DNA from: Azonexus sp.
GTDB taxonomy: Bacteria > Pseudomonadota > Gammaproteobacteria > Burkholderiales > Rhodocyclaceae
Direction: 5' to 3'
Assembly: GCA_031277255.1 (NCBI GenBank)
Contig: JAITMS010000088.1
Span: 62,001 to 126,000, forward strand
Length of the DNA stretch: 64,000 nucleotides
Both the position numbers and the translations under genes were made by a program. Positions within the stretch are counted from its first letter, which is position 1, and each line of letters opens with the position of its first letter. Under the pieces are notes generated by a model that saw only the letters and a list, made by a program, of their open reading frames with translations, had not been told where the DNA came from and ran no database searches. Positions 36,105 to 44,533 of this stretch are shown here, one piece after another.

Positions 36105-36119
36105 TTGAACACCATTCTA
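36105..36119. promoter_or_regulatory. Operator copy 3 of the shared palindrome, before the reductase operon
   Basis: TTGAACACCATTCTA, read on the reverse strand as TAGAATGGTGTTCAA, fits TWGAAYNNNGTTCWA. On the reverse strand it overlaps by one base the -10 box TATTTT (36124-36119), which is 17 bp from a -35 box TTGCCA (36147-36142). The arrangement copies those at 1261 and 22670. Confidence 0.6.
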
Positions 36120-36147
36120 AAATAAGAACTTTCGTTGAAATTGGCAA
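36119..36147 (-). promoter_or_regulatory. Promoter of the reductase/dehydrogenase operon
   Basis: Reverse-strand TTGCCA (36147-36142), 17-bp spacer, TATTTT (36124-36119). Five and four of six consensus bases match. The palindromic operator starts at its last base. Confidence 0.5.
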
Positions 36148-36169
36148 GCGTAAATATTCAGGAGGCAGC

Positions 36170-36610
36170 ATGGCATACGATGCGAACAACATTTTTGCCA
36201 GGATTCTGCGCGGTGAACTCCCTTGTGTGAAAATCTTCGAGAACGCCAGCGTGCTGGCCTTCATGGATGCGATGCCGCAAAGTGATGGTCATGTTCTGGT
36301 CATCCCGAAGGAACCGGCAGAGACCTTGCTTGATCTTTCGTCAGCAGGCGCTGCCGCCTGTCTGGAAGCCGTCCGCTATCTGGCGCCGGCAGTGATGAAA
36401 GCCGTAGCGGCTGATGGGTTCATGGCCTCACAGGTCAATGGCCGAGGGGCGGGGCAATCGGTGCCGCATGTCCATTTTCACCTGATTCCGCGCTGGCAAG
36501 GCGTTGAGCTCAAGCCGCACATGGGAAACCTTGTCGATAACGAAACGCTCAAGGCGATAGCAGCCAAAATCATCGCTGCGCTTGGCGCGGCATCGCAACT
36601 GGAATGCTGA
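36170..36610 (+). CDS. HIT-family nucleotide hydrolase
   Basis: A 146-residue histidine-triad protein. The triad motif HVHFHLIP is present, with FMDAMPQSDGHVLVIPK in the first half. HIT proteins hydrolyse adenylylated compounds such as AMP-lysine or aminoacyl-/acyl-AMP. AGGAGG lies five bases before ATG 36170. It is divergent from the carboxylic acid reductase, whose first half-reaction makes acyl-AMP; clean-up of stray acyl adenylates is an attractive but unproved link. Confidence 0.93.
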   Translation: MAYDANNIFARILRGELPCVKIFENASVLAFMDAMPQSDGHVLVIPKEPAETLLDLSSAGAAACLEAVRYLAPAVMKAVAADGFMASQVNGRGAGQSVPHVHFHLIPRWQGVELKPHMGNLVDNETLKAIAAKIIAALGAASQLEC

Positions 36611-36633
36611 ACGTCCAACGCCAAGGCAGTGAG

Positions 36634-37077
36634 TCATTCTGTTTCTTCGCCAATGACCTGAAACTGTGCGGTAGCGTGGGCGATACACTTTTCCCTTGAC
36701 CAGATAAAACAGTTCGAGAACACCACGCGGCGGCCAGACTTAACCACCTGTACTCGCGCTTCCAGCCAGTCGCCTGGCACGGCATTGCCAGTGAAGCCCA
36801 CCGACAGATGACTCGTCAGCACCCGCCGTACAGGCTGACGTGAGTGTTTGCTGGCCCAGGTGCAAGCGGTATCGGCGAGCATGGCGAGCATCCCGCCGTG
36901 CACCATTTGACCGGCGTTGCGATGTTTTTCTTCAACGAGCAGGCCAATCGTGAAGCCGTCTTCGGTTTTTTTCACATAGATTGGCCCGCTCAATTGATGG
37001 AAGGGGCCGAATGGCGGCATCAGTTCGAATCCAGGCGGTATGTCCGTCTTGCGTGGCGCTTTGGCCGGAGAAATCAT
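36634..37077 (-). CDS. PaaI-type hot-dog thioesterase
   Basis: About 147 residues of the PaaI/4HBT hot-dog family. RNAGQMVHGGMLAMLADTACTW is broken into the usual pattern HGG-x(3)-LAD, the region of the catalytic Asp, and HLSVGFTGNAVPGDWLEA follows. It would hydrolyse acyl-CoA or aryl-CoA esters to free CoA. Start ATG 37077 (MISPAKAP) follows CGGGAG; the longer ATG at 37146 would overlap the transporter gene upstream. Last gene of the reverse operon from 41425. Confidence 0.85.
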   Translation of the reverse strand: MISPAKAPRKTDIPPGFELMPPFGPFHQLSGPIYVKKTEDGFTIGLLVEEKHRNAGQMVHGGMLAMLADTACTWASKHSRQPVRRVLTSHLSVGFTGNAVPGDWLEARVQVVKSGRRVVFSNCFIWSREKCIAHATAQFQVIGEETE

Positions 37078-37114
37078 CAGCGATGCTCCCGCTTGCTGTT
37101 GTGGTGAATCATTA

Positions 37115-38338
37115 TCATGTCTGTATTTGGGATGTAGATTCCTCATGCGGTAGCCATCGGTGCAGCAGTAGGTTGGCGGTCAGACCAGCGGCGGCAACCA
37201 ACAGCGCTACGCGCAACCCGGCTAGATCGGCAACCATGCCCCAGAACCAGGCGCCCAAGCCCATACTGGCATAGAGGGCCATCAGATTGATCGAGAGTAC
37301 GCGGCCACGCACCAGTGGTGGGGCAGCTAACTGCATGGTCGTTGATGGCACGTTCAGGAAAGTTAACCAGACACAACCGCCGATGAGCAGCGCTGGGACC
37401 AGCCACCAGAGGGTGTCAGCACAGGCCGAGATGGCCAGCACCGGCGCGAAAGCCAGTGTCAGACGTTTTTCCAGACGTTTGATGCCAAAATGCTTGAGCA
37501 AGCTAGGCGTGACAGTGGCTCCGGTAATCGCGCCAATACCCTGACATGCGAAAAGAATACCGAGCAAAAGCGGGCCGCCGCCGAGATTCTGCTTGGCGAT
37601 CAGTGGTAGCAGCGCCCAAACCGAAATAGCGAAGAATACCCAGCAGAAAGTACGTACCAGCATGTTGCGCAAGACCGCTTCGGCAGCGCAATAGCGTAAC
37701 CCTTCGAGGATAGCGCGACCGATGTGGCTGGGCTGCTTGCCGGAGGCTGAATGCGTTGTGCTCAAGGAAAAACTGCTGCCGATGGCGCCGCAGATACAGA
37801 TGGTATTAACGACGAAAGCGCCCATGACACCCCAAGGCGCTATCACGATACCCGCCAGCCCAGGCCCAACGCTGCGTGCCAGATTGAAGCTGATGCCAGT
37901 GATCGACACTGCTCTGGTTATTTCCGACACGCCCACCAGTTCGTTGGTCATCGCCGCCTGCACTGGCATACGCAAGGTGGAGCCGATATTGAGCAGAAAG
38001 GTGAGGCCGAGCAGCAGCCAGGGTGTCATCGCCCCGGTTTGCTGTGCTACTAGCAGCAAGCAGGCAGCAATCAACATGATGCCTTGAGCCGTCATCAGTA
38101 CCCGGCGACGGTCGAACATATCGGCAAGGGCGCCGCCGAGCAGGGCAAAGAGCAGGGCAGGCAAGGTGGAGGCGCTTTGTACCAGAGCTACCAATGTCGA
38201 AGACGTGGTCAGTGACATCATTTCCCATGAAGCGCCGACGATCTGAATTTGCGCGCCCAAAAAAGTCAGAAAGGAACCGCTCGTGAGCAACAGGAAGGGG
38301 CGATGTTGTAGAGGCGTGAGGGCTGAGGGTAAGCGCAT
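37115..38338 (-). CDS. Major facilitator superfamily transporter (EntS/MFS_3-like)
   Basis: A 407-residue membrane protein with about 12 predicted helices. The MFS loop signature GGALADMFDRRRVL is between helices 2 and 3, and VRGRVLSINLMALYASMG matches the second half of MFS_3 proteins. Could import the pathway substrate or export a product. It lies 26 bp after the alpha/beta hydrolase and its end is 37 bp before the thioesterase start. The only transporter in the island. Confidence 0.88.
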   Translation of the reverse strand: MRLPSALTPLQHRPFLLLTSGSFLTFLGAQIQIVGASWEMMSLTTSSTLVALVQSASTLPALLFALLGGALADMFDRRRVLMTAQGIMLIAACLLLVAQQTGAMTPWLLLGLTFLLNIGSTLRMPVQAAMTNELVGVSEITRAVSITGISFNLARSVGPGLAGIVIAPWGVMGAFVVNTICICGAIGSSFSLSTTHSASGKQPSHIGRAILEGLRYCAAEAVLRNMLVRTFCWVFFAISVWALLPLIAKQNLGGGPLLLGILFACQGIGAITGATVTPSLLKHFGIKRLEKRLTLAFAPVLAISACADTLWWLVPALLIGGCVWLTFLNVPSTTMQLAAPPLVRGRVLSINLMALYASMGLGAWFWGMVADLAGLRVALLVAAAGLTANLLLHRWLPHEESTSQIQT

Positions 38339-38364
38339 CGGGAACCAGAGAGAAATTGGGCCGT

Positions 38365-39249
38365 TCAGCCGCCGAGAAAAAAGGCTTCGAGGATAGAGGC
38401 GAGTTGCTCCGGCTGGTCGTGCTGAACATTATGACCAGCCTCGGATAGCACCACTTCGGAAAGGCGGCGAAAACTGGCGCGGTGATCGGCGTAGCTCTTG
38501 GGGTCACTGTCGAAGCGGCGAAAAAAGGTGGACTCCTGGCCAGCGACGAACAGTGTTGGCGCTTCAATATGTCGCCACAAGCCTCTGAAATCGTCTACGT
38601 TGAGCAAACGGGGCGAGGCGGCGCGGTGCCACGGGTCAGCAGCAGCCGTTATCAAGCCCTGTTCGTCGCGGCGCGAGAAATGTTGTGCAAGAAAGTGGGC
38701 GCGTTCCGGCGTCAAGCGGTGATTCCCATGGCGCAGGCGTTCCGCGTAGCTTTCCAGATTGGCATAGGTCCGCAGAGGCGGCGGCCCTTGCCGGGTTTCA
38801 CGTATCCAGTGAGCGAGGCGGTCGCGTAGTCCATCACGCGGATAAGCAGGGGCGCCAAAATTTTCCAGAAGCGCCAGTCGCGCAATCCGTTCCGGAAACA
38901 GGCCAGAAAAAACGGCAGCGACGTTACCGCCCATGCTATGACCGAGGAGCCTGACAGGCGTGTCAGGTGAATACTGGTCCAGTAGCGCCGCCAGATCGAC
39001 GCTGTAGTCGATGAACATATAGGGGCGGTTCTGCCATTGGGAAAGACCAAAGCCACGCCAGTCCGGGGCGATGACATGCCATTGATGGACGAAAGCATCG
39101 ACGAGGAACTGAAAAGTGATGGAGCAATCCATCCAGCCATGCAGCATGAACAAAGTGGGCGCGTCGGGTTTGCCCCAGTGGCGCACATGGATACGAGCAC
39201 CGGGCAGGTCAAGATATTCGGAGCGGCTTAGTTGTATTCGATCAGTCAT
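38365..39249 (-). CDS. Alpha/beta hydrolase
   Basis: A 294-residue alpha/beta hydrolase. HGWMDCSITFQF is the oxyanion loop, the nucleophile Ser is in LLGHSMGGN, and the catalytic His is in EAGHNVQHDQPEQLA. A cap domain of about 90 residues lies between. ATG 39249 overlaps the stop of the upstream thioesterase gene; the apparent extension to 39261 begins with TTG. Ester, lactone or C-C bond hydrolysis is possible. Confidence 0.87.
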   Translation of the reverse strand: MTDRIQLSRSEYLDLPGARIHVRHWGKPDAPTLFMLHGWMDCSITFQFLVDAFVHQWHVIAPDWRGFGLSQWQNRPYMFIDYSVDLAALLDQYSPDTPVRLLGHSMGGNVAAVFSGLFPERIARLALLENFGAPAYPRDGLRDRLAHWIRETRQGPPPLRTYANLESYAERLRHGNHRLTPERAHFLAQHFSRRDEQGLITAAADPWHRAASPRLLNVDDFRGLWRHIEAPTLFVAGQESTFFRRFDSDPKSYADHRASFRRLSEVVLSEAGHNVQHDQPEQLASILEAFFLGG

Positions 39250-39667
39250 GGGTGTTGGCAAAAAATGTTTTTGGCATCAAGGCAATCTTGCCTTGAGCGC
39301 GGTCACGAAAAACGAAACCTGTCTTTCCCCGCGCCACTTCGCGTCTATCATCCAGTGCGCTCATGCGCCAAATCAGGTCGCCACCGTATTTATTCGCCTC
39401 GCCAAAGGCCATTTCGACGACCATGACATCGTCGGGGAAGCCTTCGGAAAGGTATTGCACAGCGGCATCAGTGACGATGATGCTGTAACCCTCCACATCG
39501 AGTTCGCTGTAGCCGAGGAATTTGAAATAACGCGAGCGCGCTTCCGAGACGATGGTCAGCAACAGGGCATTATCTAGATGTCCGCCAGCGTTGATGTGGA
39601 GCCGGTAGACAGGAATTTCCGTCGAAAAACGGAAACGCTCGGGTAATTTGATGTGGATACGAGCCAT
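39242..39667 (-). CDS. 4HBT-type acyl-CoA thioesterase
   Basis: About 141 residues of the thioesterase_2/4-hydroxybenzoyl-CoA thioesterase fold. VYRLHINAGGHLDNALLLTIV carries the expected substrate region, with a His/Asp pair (GGHLDN) resembling the catalytic loop, and SRYFKFLGY follows. The frame extends to 39736 inside the crotonase, but ATG 39667 (MARIHIK) gives family length. It overlaps the downstream hydrolase by 8 nt. Confidence 0.8.
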   Translation of the reverse strand: MARIHIKLPERFRFSTEIPVYRLHINAGGHLDNALLLTIVSEARSRYFKFLGYSELDVEGYSIIVTDAAVQYLSEGFPDDVMVVEMAFGEANKYGGDLIWRMSALDDRREVARGKTGFVFRDRAQGKIALMPKTFFANTHD

Positions 39668-39683
39668 CGCTATTGCCGTTCGC

Positions 39684-40487
39684 TCATGTTTGGCTGCTCT
39701 GGTGACGCTTCTGTTGGGCGATGAAGTTGGCGGCAATCGCTATGTGCTCTTCGCTCATAGTCGCCGCCAATTGCCGCCCCAGCGTGGCGTCGAGCATTTG
39801 AGCAGCGGAGCGGTGTAGGTAAAGGTTCATCAATTTTTTGGTTTCACGTAGCGCCTGGGCGGGCTGCTTGAGCAACTTCTCTGCCAGGGCGCGGGCTTCG
39901 GCCATCAGCTTGTCGGGTGCAACGACCCGGTTGGCGAGGCCAAATTCCACCGCTTGTTGTGGCGTGATGCGGTCGCCGGTGAAGATCAGTTCCTTGGCGC
40001 GCAGCAGACTGGTGTAGAGCGGCCAAGAAACGGAAATACCGTCGCCGACAACCAGCCCGATGTTGATGTGCGGCTCGGCCATAAAGGATGTTTCCGACAT
40101 CAGCACGATGTCGCAAAGGGTGGCGAGCGTCGCTCCCCAGCCGACGGCGGGGCCGTTGACCGCCGCAATCAGCGGAATCGGCACGTCGATAAAGCCGTGG
40201 ATGGTACGCCGGGCGTTTTCCTGAACAGCACGGGCGAAATCAGCATCATCAAGGGTTTTGACGAAGTGCGTCATGTCGCCGCCGGCGCTGAAGGCGCGTC
40301 CGGCCCCGGTGAGAATCGCCACCCGCGCCTCGCTATCTTCGGCCAGGGCGCGGAACAGTTTGGGGTAACTGAACAGCATTTCCGTAGTCGAAGCATTGAG
40401 GTCATCGGGCCGATTCAAGGTAATGATACGCAGGCCGCCTTCGGCGGTCACGTGGATTTCCTCGGGCAGATCGTAATAGTTGCTCAT
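39684..40487 (-). CDS. Enoyl-CoA hydratase/isomerase family protein
   Basis: A 267-residue crotonase with ITLNRPDDLNAST, RAFSAGGDMTHF and GPAVGWGATLATLCDIVLM; then AEPHINIGLVVGDGISVSWP, a pattern (EPH...GDG) typical of a distinct crotonase subgroup in actinobacterial lipid catabolism. The classical Glu pair is therefore replaced. Its ATG overlaps the stop of the NmrA-like gene by 4 nt. Confidence 0.88.
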   Translation of the reverse strand: MSNYYDLPEEIHVTAEGGLRIITLNRPDDLNASTTEMLFSYPKLFRALAEDSEARVAILTGAGRAFSAGGDMTHFVKTLDDADFARAVQENARRTIHGFIDVPIPLIAAVNGPAVGWGATLATLCDIVLMSETSFMAEPHINIGLVVGDGISVSWPLYTSLLRAKELIFTGDRITPQQAVEFGLANRVVAPDKLMAEARALAEKLLKQPAQALRETKKLMNLYLHRSAAQMLDATLGRQLAATMSEEHIAIAANFIAQQKRHQSSQT

Positions 40488-41425
40488 GCGGCGGCTCCTG
40501 TGGATTGGGTGTCAATGACGATTTGGTCGGCATGCCGCTCAATCCAGGCCGTAAAGCTTGTCAGCGGAATGCCATAACCCTTGAGCGACTCAAGGTCGGC
40601 GCGATAGCCGACCTCGTTGATCCATTCCTGAGTACGCACCCAGCCGGGGTTCAATCCGGCTGCCTTGGCTTCGTCAGGGCTGACGGATTCGGCGACAGCG
40701 CGCTTTTGCAGCAGTCGGCTCAGGATCGCGGCGACCTCGGTCATGGTTAGCGCCTCAGCGCCGAGATCGATGTTCCGGCGATCAAAGCGCGCTGGGGCGG
40801 CGAAAGCGGCAGCGGCAAAAGCGCCAACATCGTCAGCGCAGGTCAATTGGAGGCGGGTATCCGGTCGTAGCGCCGTGATGATGCGGCCTTGCTGCAAGTG
40901 AGGAAACATTGACCGGGCCTTGGGCTGGGCGAAGTTATCCATCATGAAGGCTGGTTTGAGGATGGTCCAATGCAAAAAACCGGCATGACGCGCCTTCTCT
41001 TCGATGTCCCACTTATCCGTCCAGTATTTCTGATACCAACGACGGTTTTCCCAGCCGGGAAAATTCTGATGCCTACCTGCCTCGCAAACCGAGGTATGGA
41101 CCAGATGACGGACGCCGCACTGACGCGCCGCCTCAAGTAGCGCATAACCGTGGCGGCGCTCCGAGTCGCTTCCATCCACGTCGGGGCGCTGTACCGAAAA
41201 GAGACCATAGGCCCCTTCCGCTGCTACGACCAGGGAGGCCGGTTCGTTCATGTCCCCCTGAATGACTTCGGCTCCCAAGGTAAGCAGGGCTTGGGCCGTC
41301 GGAGATTGAGGATCGCGGGTAAGGATGCGTACCGGGAAACCCGCGGCGAGCAAAGCGCGAGCGGTAGCGCCACCTTGAGCGCCGGTAGCGCCGGTGACGA
41401 GAACAGGCGAAGCAGAATAGCTCAT
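40484..41425 (-). CDS. NmrA-like NAD(P)-binding protein (atypical SDR)
   Basis: A 313-residue atypical SDR. VLVTGATGAQGGATARALL is the Rossmann signature of NmrA/HSCARG proteins, which may sense or use NADP(H); VHTSVCEAG and FMMDNF follow. AGGAGC precedes ATG 41425. First gene of the reverse operon (NmrA, crotonase, thioesterase, hydrolase, transporter, thioesterase), divergent from the SDR at 41527 with a single operator between. Confidence 0.85.
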   Translation of the reverse strand: MSYSASPVLVTGATGAQGGATARALLAAGFPVRILTRDPQSPTAQALLTLGAEVIQGDMNEPASLVVAAEGAYGLFSVQRPDVDGSDSERRHGYALLEAARQCGVRHLVHTSVCEAGRHQNFPGWENRRWYQKYWTDKWDIEEKARHAGFLHWTILKPAFMMDNFAQPKARSMFPHLQQGRIITALRPDTRLQLTCADDVGAFAAAAFAAPARFDRRNIDLGAEALTMTEVAAILSRLLQKRAVAESVSPDEAKAAGLNPGWVRTQEWINEVGYRADLESLKGYGIPLTSFTAWIERHADQIVIDTQSTGAAA

Positions 41426-41459
41426 ACCATGCTCCTAAAGTGTTGTAATATTCATCTAA

Positions 41460-41474
41460 TTGAACTTTGTTCAA
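41460..41474. promoter_or_regulatory. Operator copy 4, perfect palindrome between divergent operons
   Basis: TTGAACTTTGTTCAA is a perfect inverted repeat and the best copy of the shared motif. For the forward genes, its TTGAAC can serve as -35 box 16 bp before TATTAT (41482-41487). For the reverse genes it lies just past the -10 box TATAAT (41488-41483), with GTGACT 17 bp upstream. One bound dimer could therefore control both operons. Confidence 0.7.
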
Positions 41475-41481
41475 ATATTTC

Positions 41482-41511
41482 TATTATATTTGCACTGTAA
41501 GCGAAAGTCAC
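41482..41511 (-). promoter_or_regulatory. Reverse promoter for the NmrA operon
   Basis: On the reverse strand GTGACT, a 17-bp spacer and TATAAT (41488-41483) form a sigma-70-type promoter with a perfect -10 box. The same bases read forward give TATTAT (41482-41487), the likely -10 of the divergent forward promoter. Confidence 0.45.
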
Positions 41512-41526
41512 TGACAGGAGCCATTG

Positions 41527-42300
41527 ATGATGTCTTCTCTTTTCGATCTGCGCGGCAAGGTAGCCATCATCACGGGGTCCAGCCGTGGTCTTGGCTTGGC
41601 GTCCGCTCGTGGCATGGCTGAGCATGGAGCGAGGGTGGTCATCTCGGGGCGCAAGGCGGAGCCGTGCGAATTGGCGGCTGCCGAGATTTGTGCCGCAGGC
41701 GGCGAGGCCATCGCCGTACCATGCAATATCGGTCGCAAGGAGGAGTTACAGGCTTTGGTCAATGCGACAGTGGCAAAGTGGGGGCGCGTCGACATCGTCA
41801 TGGCCAATGCGGCGATTCATCCGTGGATTGGCTCGGTGCTCGATCTCAAGGAAGATACCTTCAACAAGTTCATGCAGGTTAATGTCCAGAGCAGCATTTG
41901 GCTGGGACAAATGACGGTGCCGGGCATGATTGAGCGCGGCTATGGCCGCTTCATCGTGGTCGCTTCGATTGTCGGTTTGCTTGGTGATCCTGTCACGGGT
42001 ACCTATGGTCTGACCAAGGCGGCGGACATGCAATTTGTCCGCAATATGGCGAGCGAGTTTGCCAGCAAAGGTATTACAGCTAACTGTATCGCTCCCGGAA
42101 CCTTCAAAACGGAGATGGCGCGTTCGCAATGGGAGGATGAGGAAATGACGAAGTGGTATTTCAGCCGTAATCCATCTAAGCGATTCGGCGAGGTCGAGGA
42201 AATCGCCGGTCTTGCCGTGATGCTCGCCTCGCCATCCGGTGGCTACATCAACGGTCAGACTATCGCAGTTGATGGCGGCCATACGATTTCATTCCACTGA
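41527..42300 (+). CDS. SDR-family oxidoreductase
   Basis: A 257-residue SDR with TGSSRGLG in the first loop, ANAA in place of NNAG, VVASIVG and YGLTK as the active site, and GGYINGQTIAVDGG near the end. GACAGGAG lies six bases before ATG 41527 (ATG 41530 also possible). First gene of the forward operon that runs through two acyl-CoA dehydrogenases to the esterase. Its TGA overlaps the next ATG. Confidence 0.88.
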   Translation: MMSSLFDLRGKVAIITGSSRGLGLASARGMAEHGARVVISGRKAEPCELAAAEICAAGGEAIAVPCNIGRKEELQALVNATVAKWGRVDIVMANAAIHPWIGSVLDLKEDTFNKFMQVNVQSSIWLGQMTVPGMIERGYGRFIVVASIVGLLGDPVTGTYGLTKAADMQFVRNMASEFASKGITANCIAPGTFKTEMARSQWEDEEMTKWYFSRNPSKRFGEVEEIAGLAVMLASPSGGYINGQTIAVDGGHTISFH

Positions 42301-43268
42301 TGGCGGCAAATATGCTCGGATACGACAAACAAGTCGCGCTCATTTCCGGTGCTGGGCGCGGTATTGGCAGACAGCATGCCTTGTTTCTCGCCAGTCGCGG
42401 GGCCAAAGTCGTGGTGAATGACTATGGCGGCGGACTGCGCGGCGAGAACGGCGGCAATCCAGCGCCTGCCGATAATGTCGTGGCCGAGATTGCCGCTGCT
42501 GGCGGTACAGCGATGTCCGCCTGTAATGACATCACCGATCCAGCACAGGTGAAGGCAATGGTTGATGCGACGGTAACCCGCTTCGGGCGATTGGACATCG
42601 TGATTCACAACGCCAGTGTCTACGCGCCGCTGGGTTCGTTTCAGGAGGCAAGAATCGAGGATCTGGATCGTATCTTGCGTGTTAACGTGCATGGCGGCTG
42701 GAACATCGTCCATGCAGCCTGGCCGTACATGCTGGCGAATCACTATGGCCGTGTCGTCGTGACAGGTTCCGGCGCGGGTTTCTTTGGTCGGCGAAAAGAT
42801 CATGCCTACAGTATCGCCAAATCGGCGCTCATGGCCTTTACTAAAGTGCTGGCGACAGAGGGTGAAGCACAAGGTATCAAAGCCAATCTGGTGGGGCCGA
42901 TTGCCTGGACGGAAAATTCAAAGCTGCAAGGTATCCCGCCGCTGATGGAACACTTTGCGCCAGCGATCCTGGTCAGCAATCTGGTTGCTGTACTTGCCCA
43001 TGAGGCGTGCCCGGTCAACGGGGAGATGTTTCACTGCGGCGGTGGTTTTACCTCCCGCGTCTTCGTCGGCGAGACGGACGGGACGGTGTTCGATGCGGCA
43101 TCAATGACGCCCGAAGCGGTACTGGCCGGAATGGGCGCGATCATGGACACAGCAGATTATTCGATCCCGGCCAGTTCTGACCGTTCCGGCGCTCATTTGT
43201 CGGCAGCCATTGCCGCCGCCAATCCCGCCTTTGCCGAAGCTTTGGCAAAGGCAAAACATGGCCGTTAG
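42300..43268 (+). CDS. SDR-family oxidoreductase with C-terminal extension (MFE-2-like)
   Basis: A 322-residue SDR beginning MAANMLGYDKQVALISGAG. GAGRGIG is the cofactor loop, VVNDYGG after strand 2 with a following insert is the hallmark of the 3-hydroxyacyl-CoA dehydrogenase domain of multifunctional enzyme 2, and YSIAK is the active site. The tail (MFHCGGGFTSRVFVGE and a helix) resembles the paralogue at 171. ATG 42300 shares a base with the previous TGA. Probably oxidises a 3-hydroxyacyl-CoA of the pathway. Confidence 0.88.
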   Translation: MAANMLGYDKQVALISGAGRGIGRQHALFLASRGAKVVVNDYGGGLRGENGGNPAPADNVVAEIAAAGGTAMSACNDITDPAQVKAMVDATVTRFGRLDIVIHNASVYAPLGSFQEARIEDLDRILRVNVHGGWNIVHAAWPYMLANHYGRVVVTGSGAGFFGRRKDHAYSIAKSALMAFTKVLATEGEAQGIKANLVGPIAWTENSKLQGIPPLMEHFAPAILVSNLVAVLAHEACPVNGEMFHCGGGFTSRVFVGETDGTVFDAASMTPEAVLAGMGAIMDTADYSIPASSDRSGAHLSAAIAAANPAFAEALAKAKHGR

Positions 43269-43308
43269 TCGGGGTAGCGTTTCCCCTGCGTACTGCACTG
43301 GAGTTTAC

Positions 43309-44520
43309 ATGGATTTCATACCCTCTACCGATGACGAACAATTCCGTCAGGAGGTTCGATCTTTTTTGCGCGAACACCTGCCATCTGATCTTGCCTGGCG
43401 CGGCCAGCAAGGTTATCTGCCTGGCAAGGAGGATTCGCTACGATGGACGCGCATCCTGCATGAAAAGCGTGGCTGGTCGGCGCCGGCTTGGCCCAGGGAG
43501 GATGGCGGAACGGGCTGGGCTGCCTCACAACGCTATATCTTTGAGGAGGAGTGCTACTTGGCTGGTGCTCCGATTCCGAATCAAGCCGGAATTGACCTGG
43601 TCGGCCCGGTTATCTGCCATTTCGGCAATACTGAACAGAAGAAGCGTTTTTTGCCGCCGATCCTACGTGGCGAGGTGTTCTGGATACAGGGATTCTCCGA
43701 GCCGGGGGCTGGTTCTGATCTCGCCAATCTGCGTACCACTGCCGTTCGTGATGGTGATTCTTACGTGGTTAATGGGCAGAAAATCTGGACCAGCTTCGGT
43801 ACGCAGGGCGATTGGAACTTCCTGTTGGTGCGTACTGATCCGACGGCCAAGCCACAGAAGGGTATTTCCTTTCTACTACTTGATACCCATACACCCGGCG
43901 TTACCATTCGCCCTATCGTCAGCCTGGACGGTTGCGGTCATCTTGCCGAGGTTTTCTACGACAACGTGCGTGTTCCGGTTGAGAATCTCATTGGCGAGGA
44001 GAACAAGGGCTGGGGCTATACCAAATTCCTGCTCTTTAACGAGCGGGCGTTGCTCGGCGCCGAGTCACCGGCGCTCAAACGCTATCTGGCCAAGATTCGC
44101 CGTTATGCATCTTGTCAACGGGCGGGAGATCGCCCGCTGATCGAGGACCCGGCGTTTGCCGGGCGGTTGGCGCAATACGAACTCGAAGTACTCGCCATCG
44201 ACATGATGGTGCAGAAAATTCTGCATCAGGGCGTCAACGAACTGAATGGCGGCGCAGCAATCGGCTCAATGCTCAAAGTGCGTGGTTCCGAAATGCACCA
44301 GAAACTGACCGAAATGCTGGTCGAAATCATCGGCGACTATGGCCCGGTGTTCTATCCCAGCCCGGCAGAAGAGCAGACCGAGCATGAACAGAGCTTCGTT
44401 GGGCCTGATTTTGCCCCCGGCCTTGCGGCGGAACTCTTTTATCGCCGCGCCTGCACAATTTACGGCGGCACCGCCGAGATCCAGCGCAATATCATCGCCA
44501 AGGCGTTGTTTGGGTTGTAA
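43309..44520 (+). CDS. Acyl-CoA dehydrogenase, subunit of a second FadE pair (first)
   Basis: A 403-residue subunit with GFSEPGAGSDLANL and NGQKIWTSFG. The C-terminal region reads IYGGTAEIQRN with Gly where the usual Glu stands, while FLLFNERALLG supplies a possible base in the alternative position. It shares length and order with the protein at 25921, and its partner follows after 13 bp. The frame opens at 43210 within the SDR, but GGAG then ATG 43309 is the start. Confidence 0.88.
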   Translation: MDFIPSTDDEQFRQEVRSFLREHLPSDLAWRGQQGYLPGKEDSLRWTRILHEKRGWSAPAWPREDGGTGWAASQRYIFEEECYLAGAPIPNQAGIDLVGPVICHFGNTEQKKRFLPPILRGEVFWIQGFSEPGAGSDLANLRTTAVRDGDSYVVNGQKIWTSFGTQGDWNFLLVRTDPTAKPQKGISFLLLDTHTPGVTIRPIVSLDGCGHLAEVFYDNVRVPVENLIGEENKGWGYTKFLLFNERALLGAESPALKRYLAKIRRYASCQRAGDRPLIEDPAFAGRLAQYELEVLAIDMMVQKILHQGVNELNGGAAIGSMLKVRGSEMHQKLTEMLVEIIGDYGPVFYPSPAEEQTEHEQSFVGPDFAPGLAAELFYRRACTIYGGTAEIQRNIIAKALFGL

Positions 44521-44533
44521 GGAGCGACCAGAC

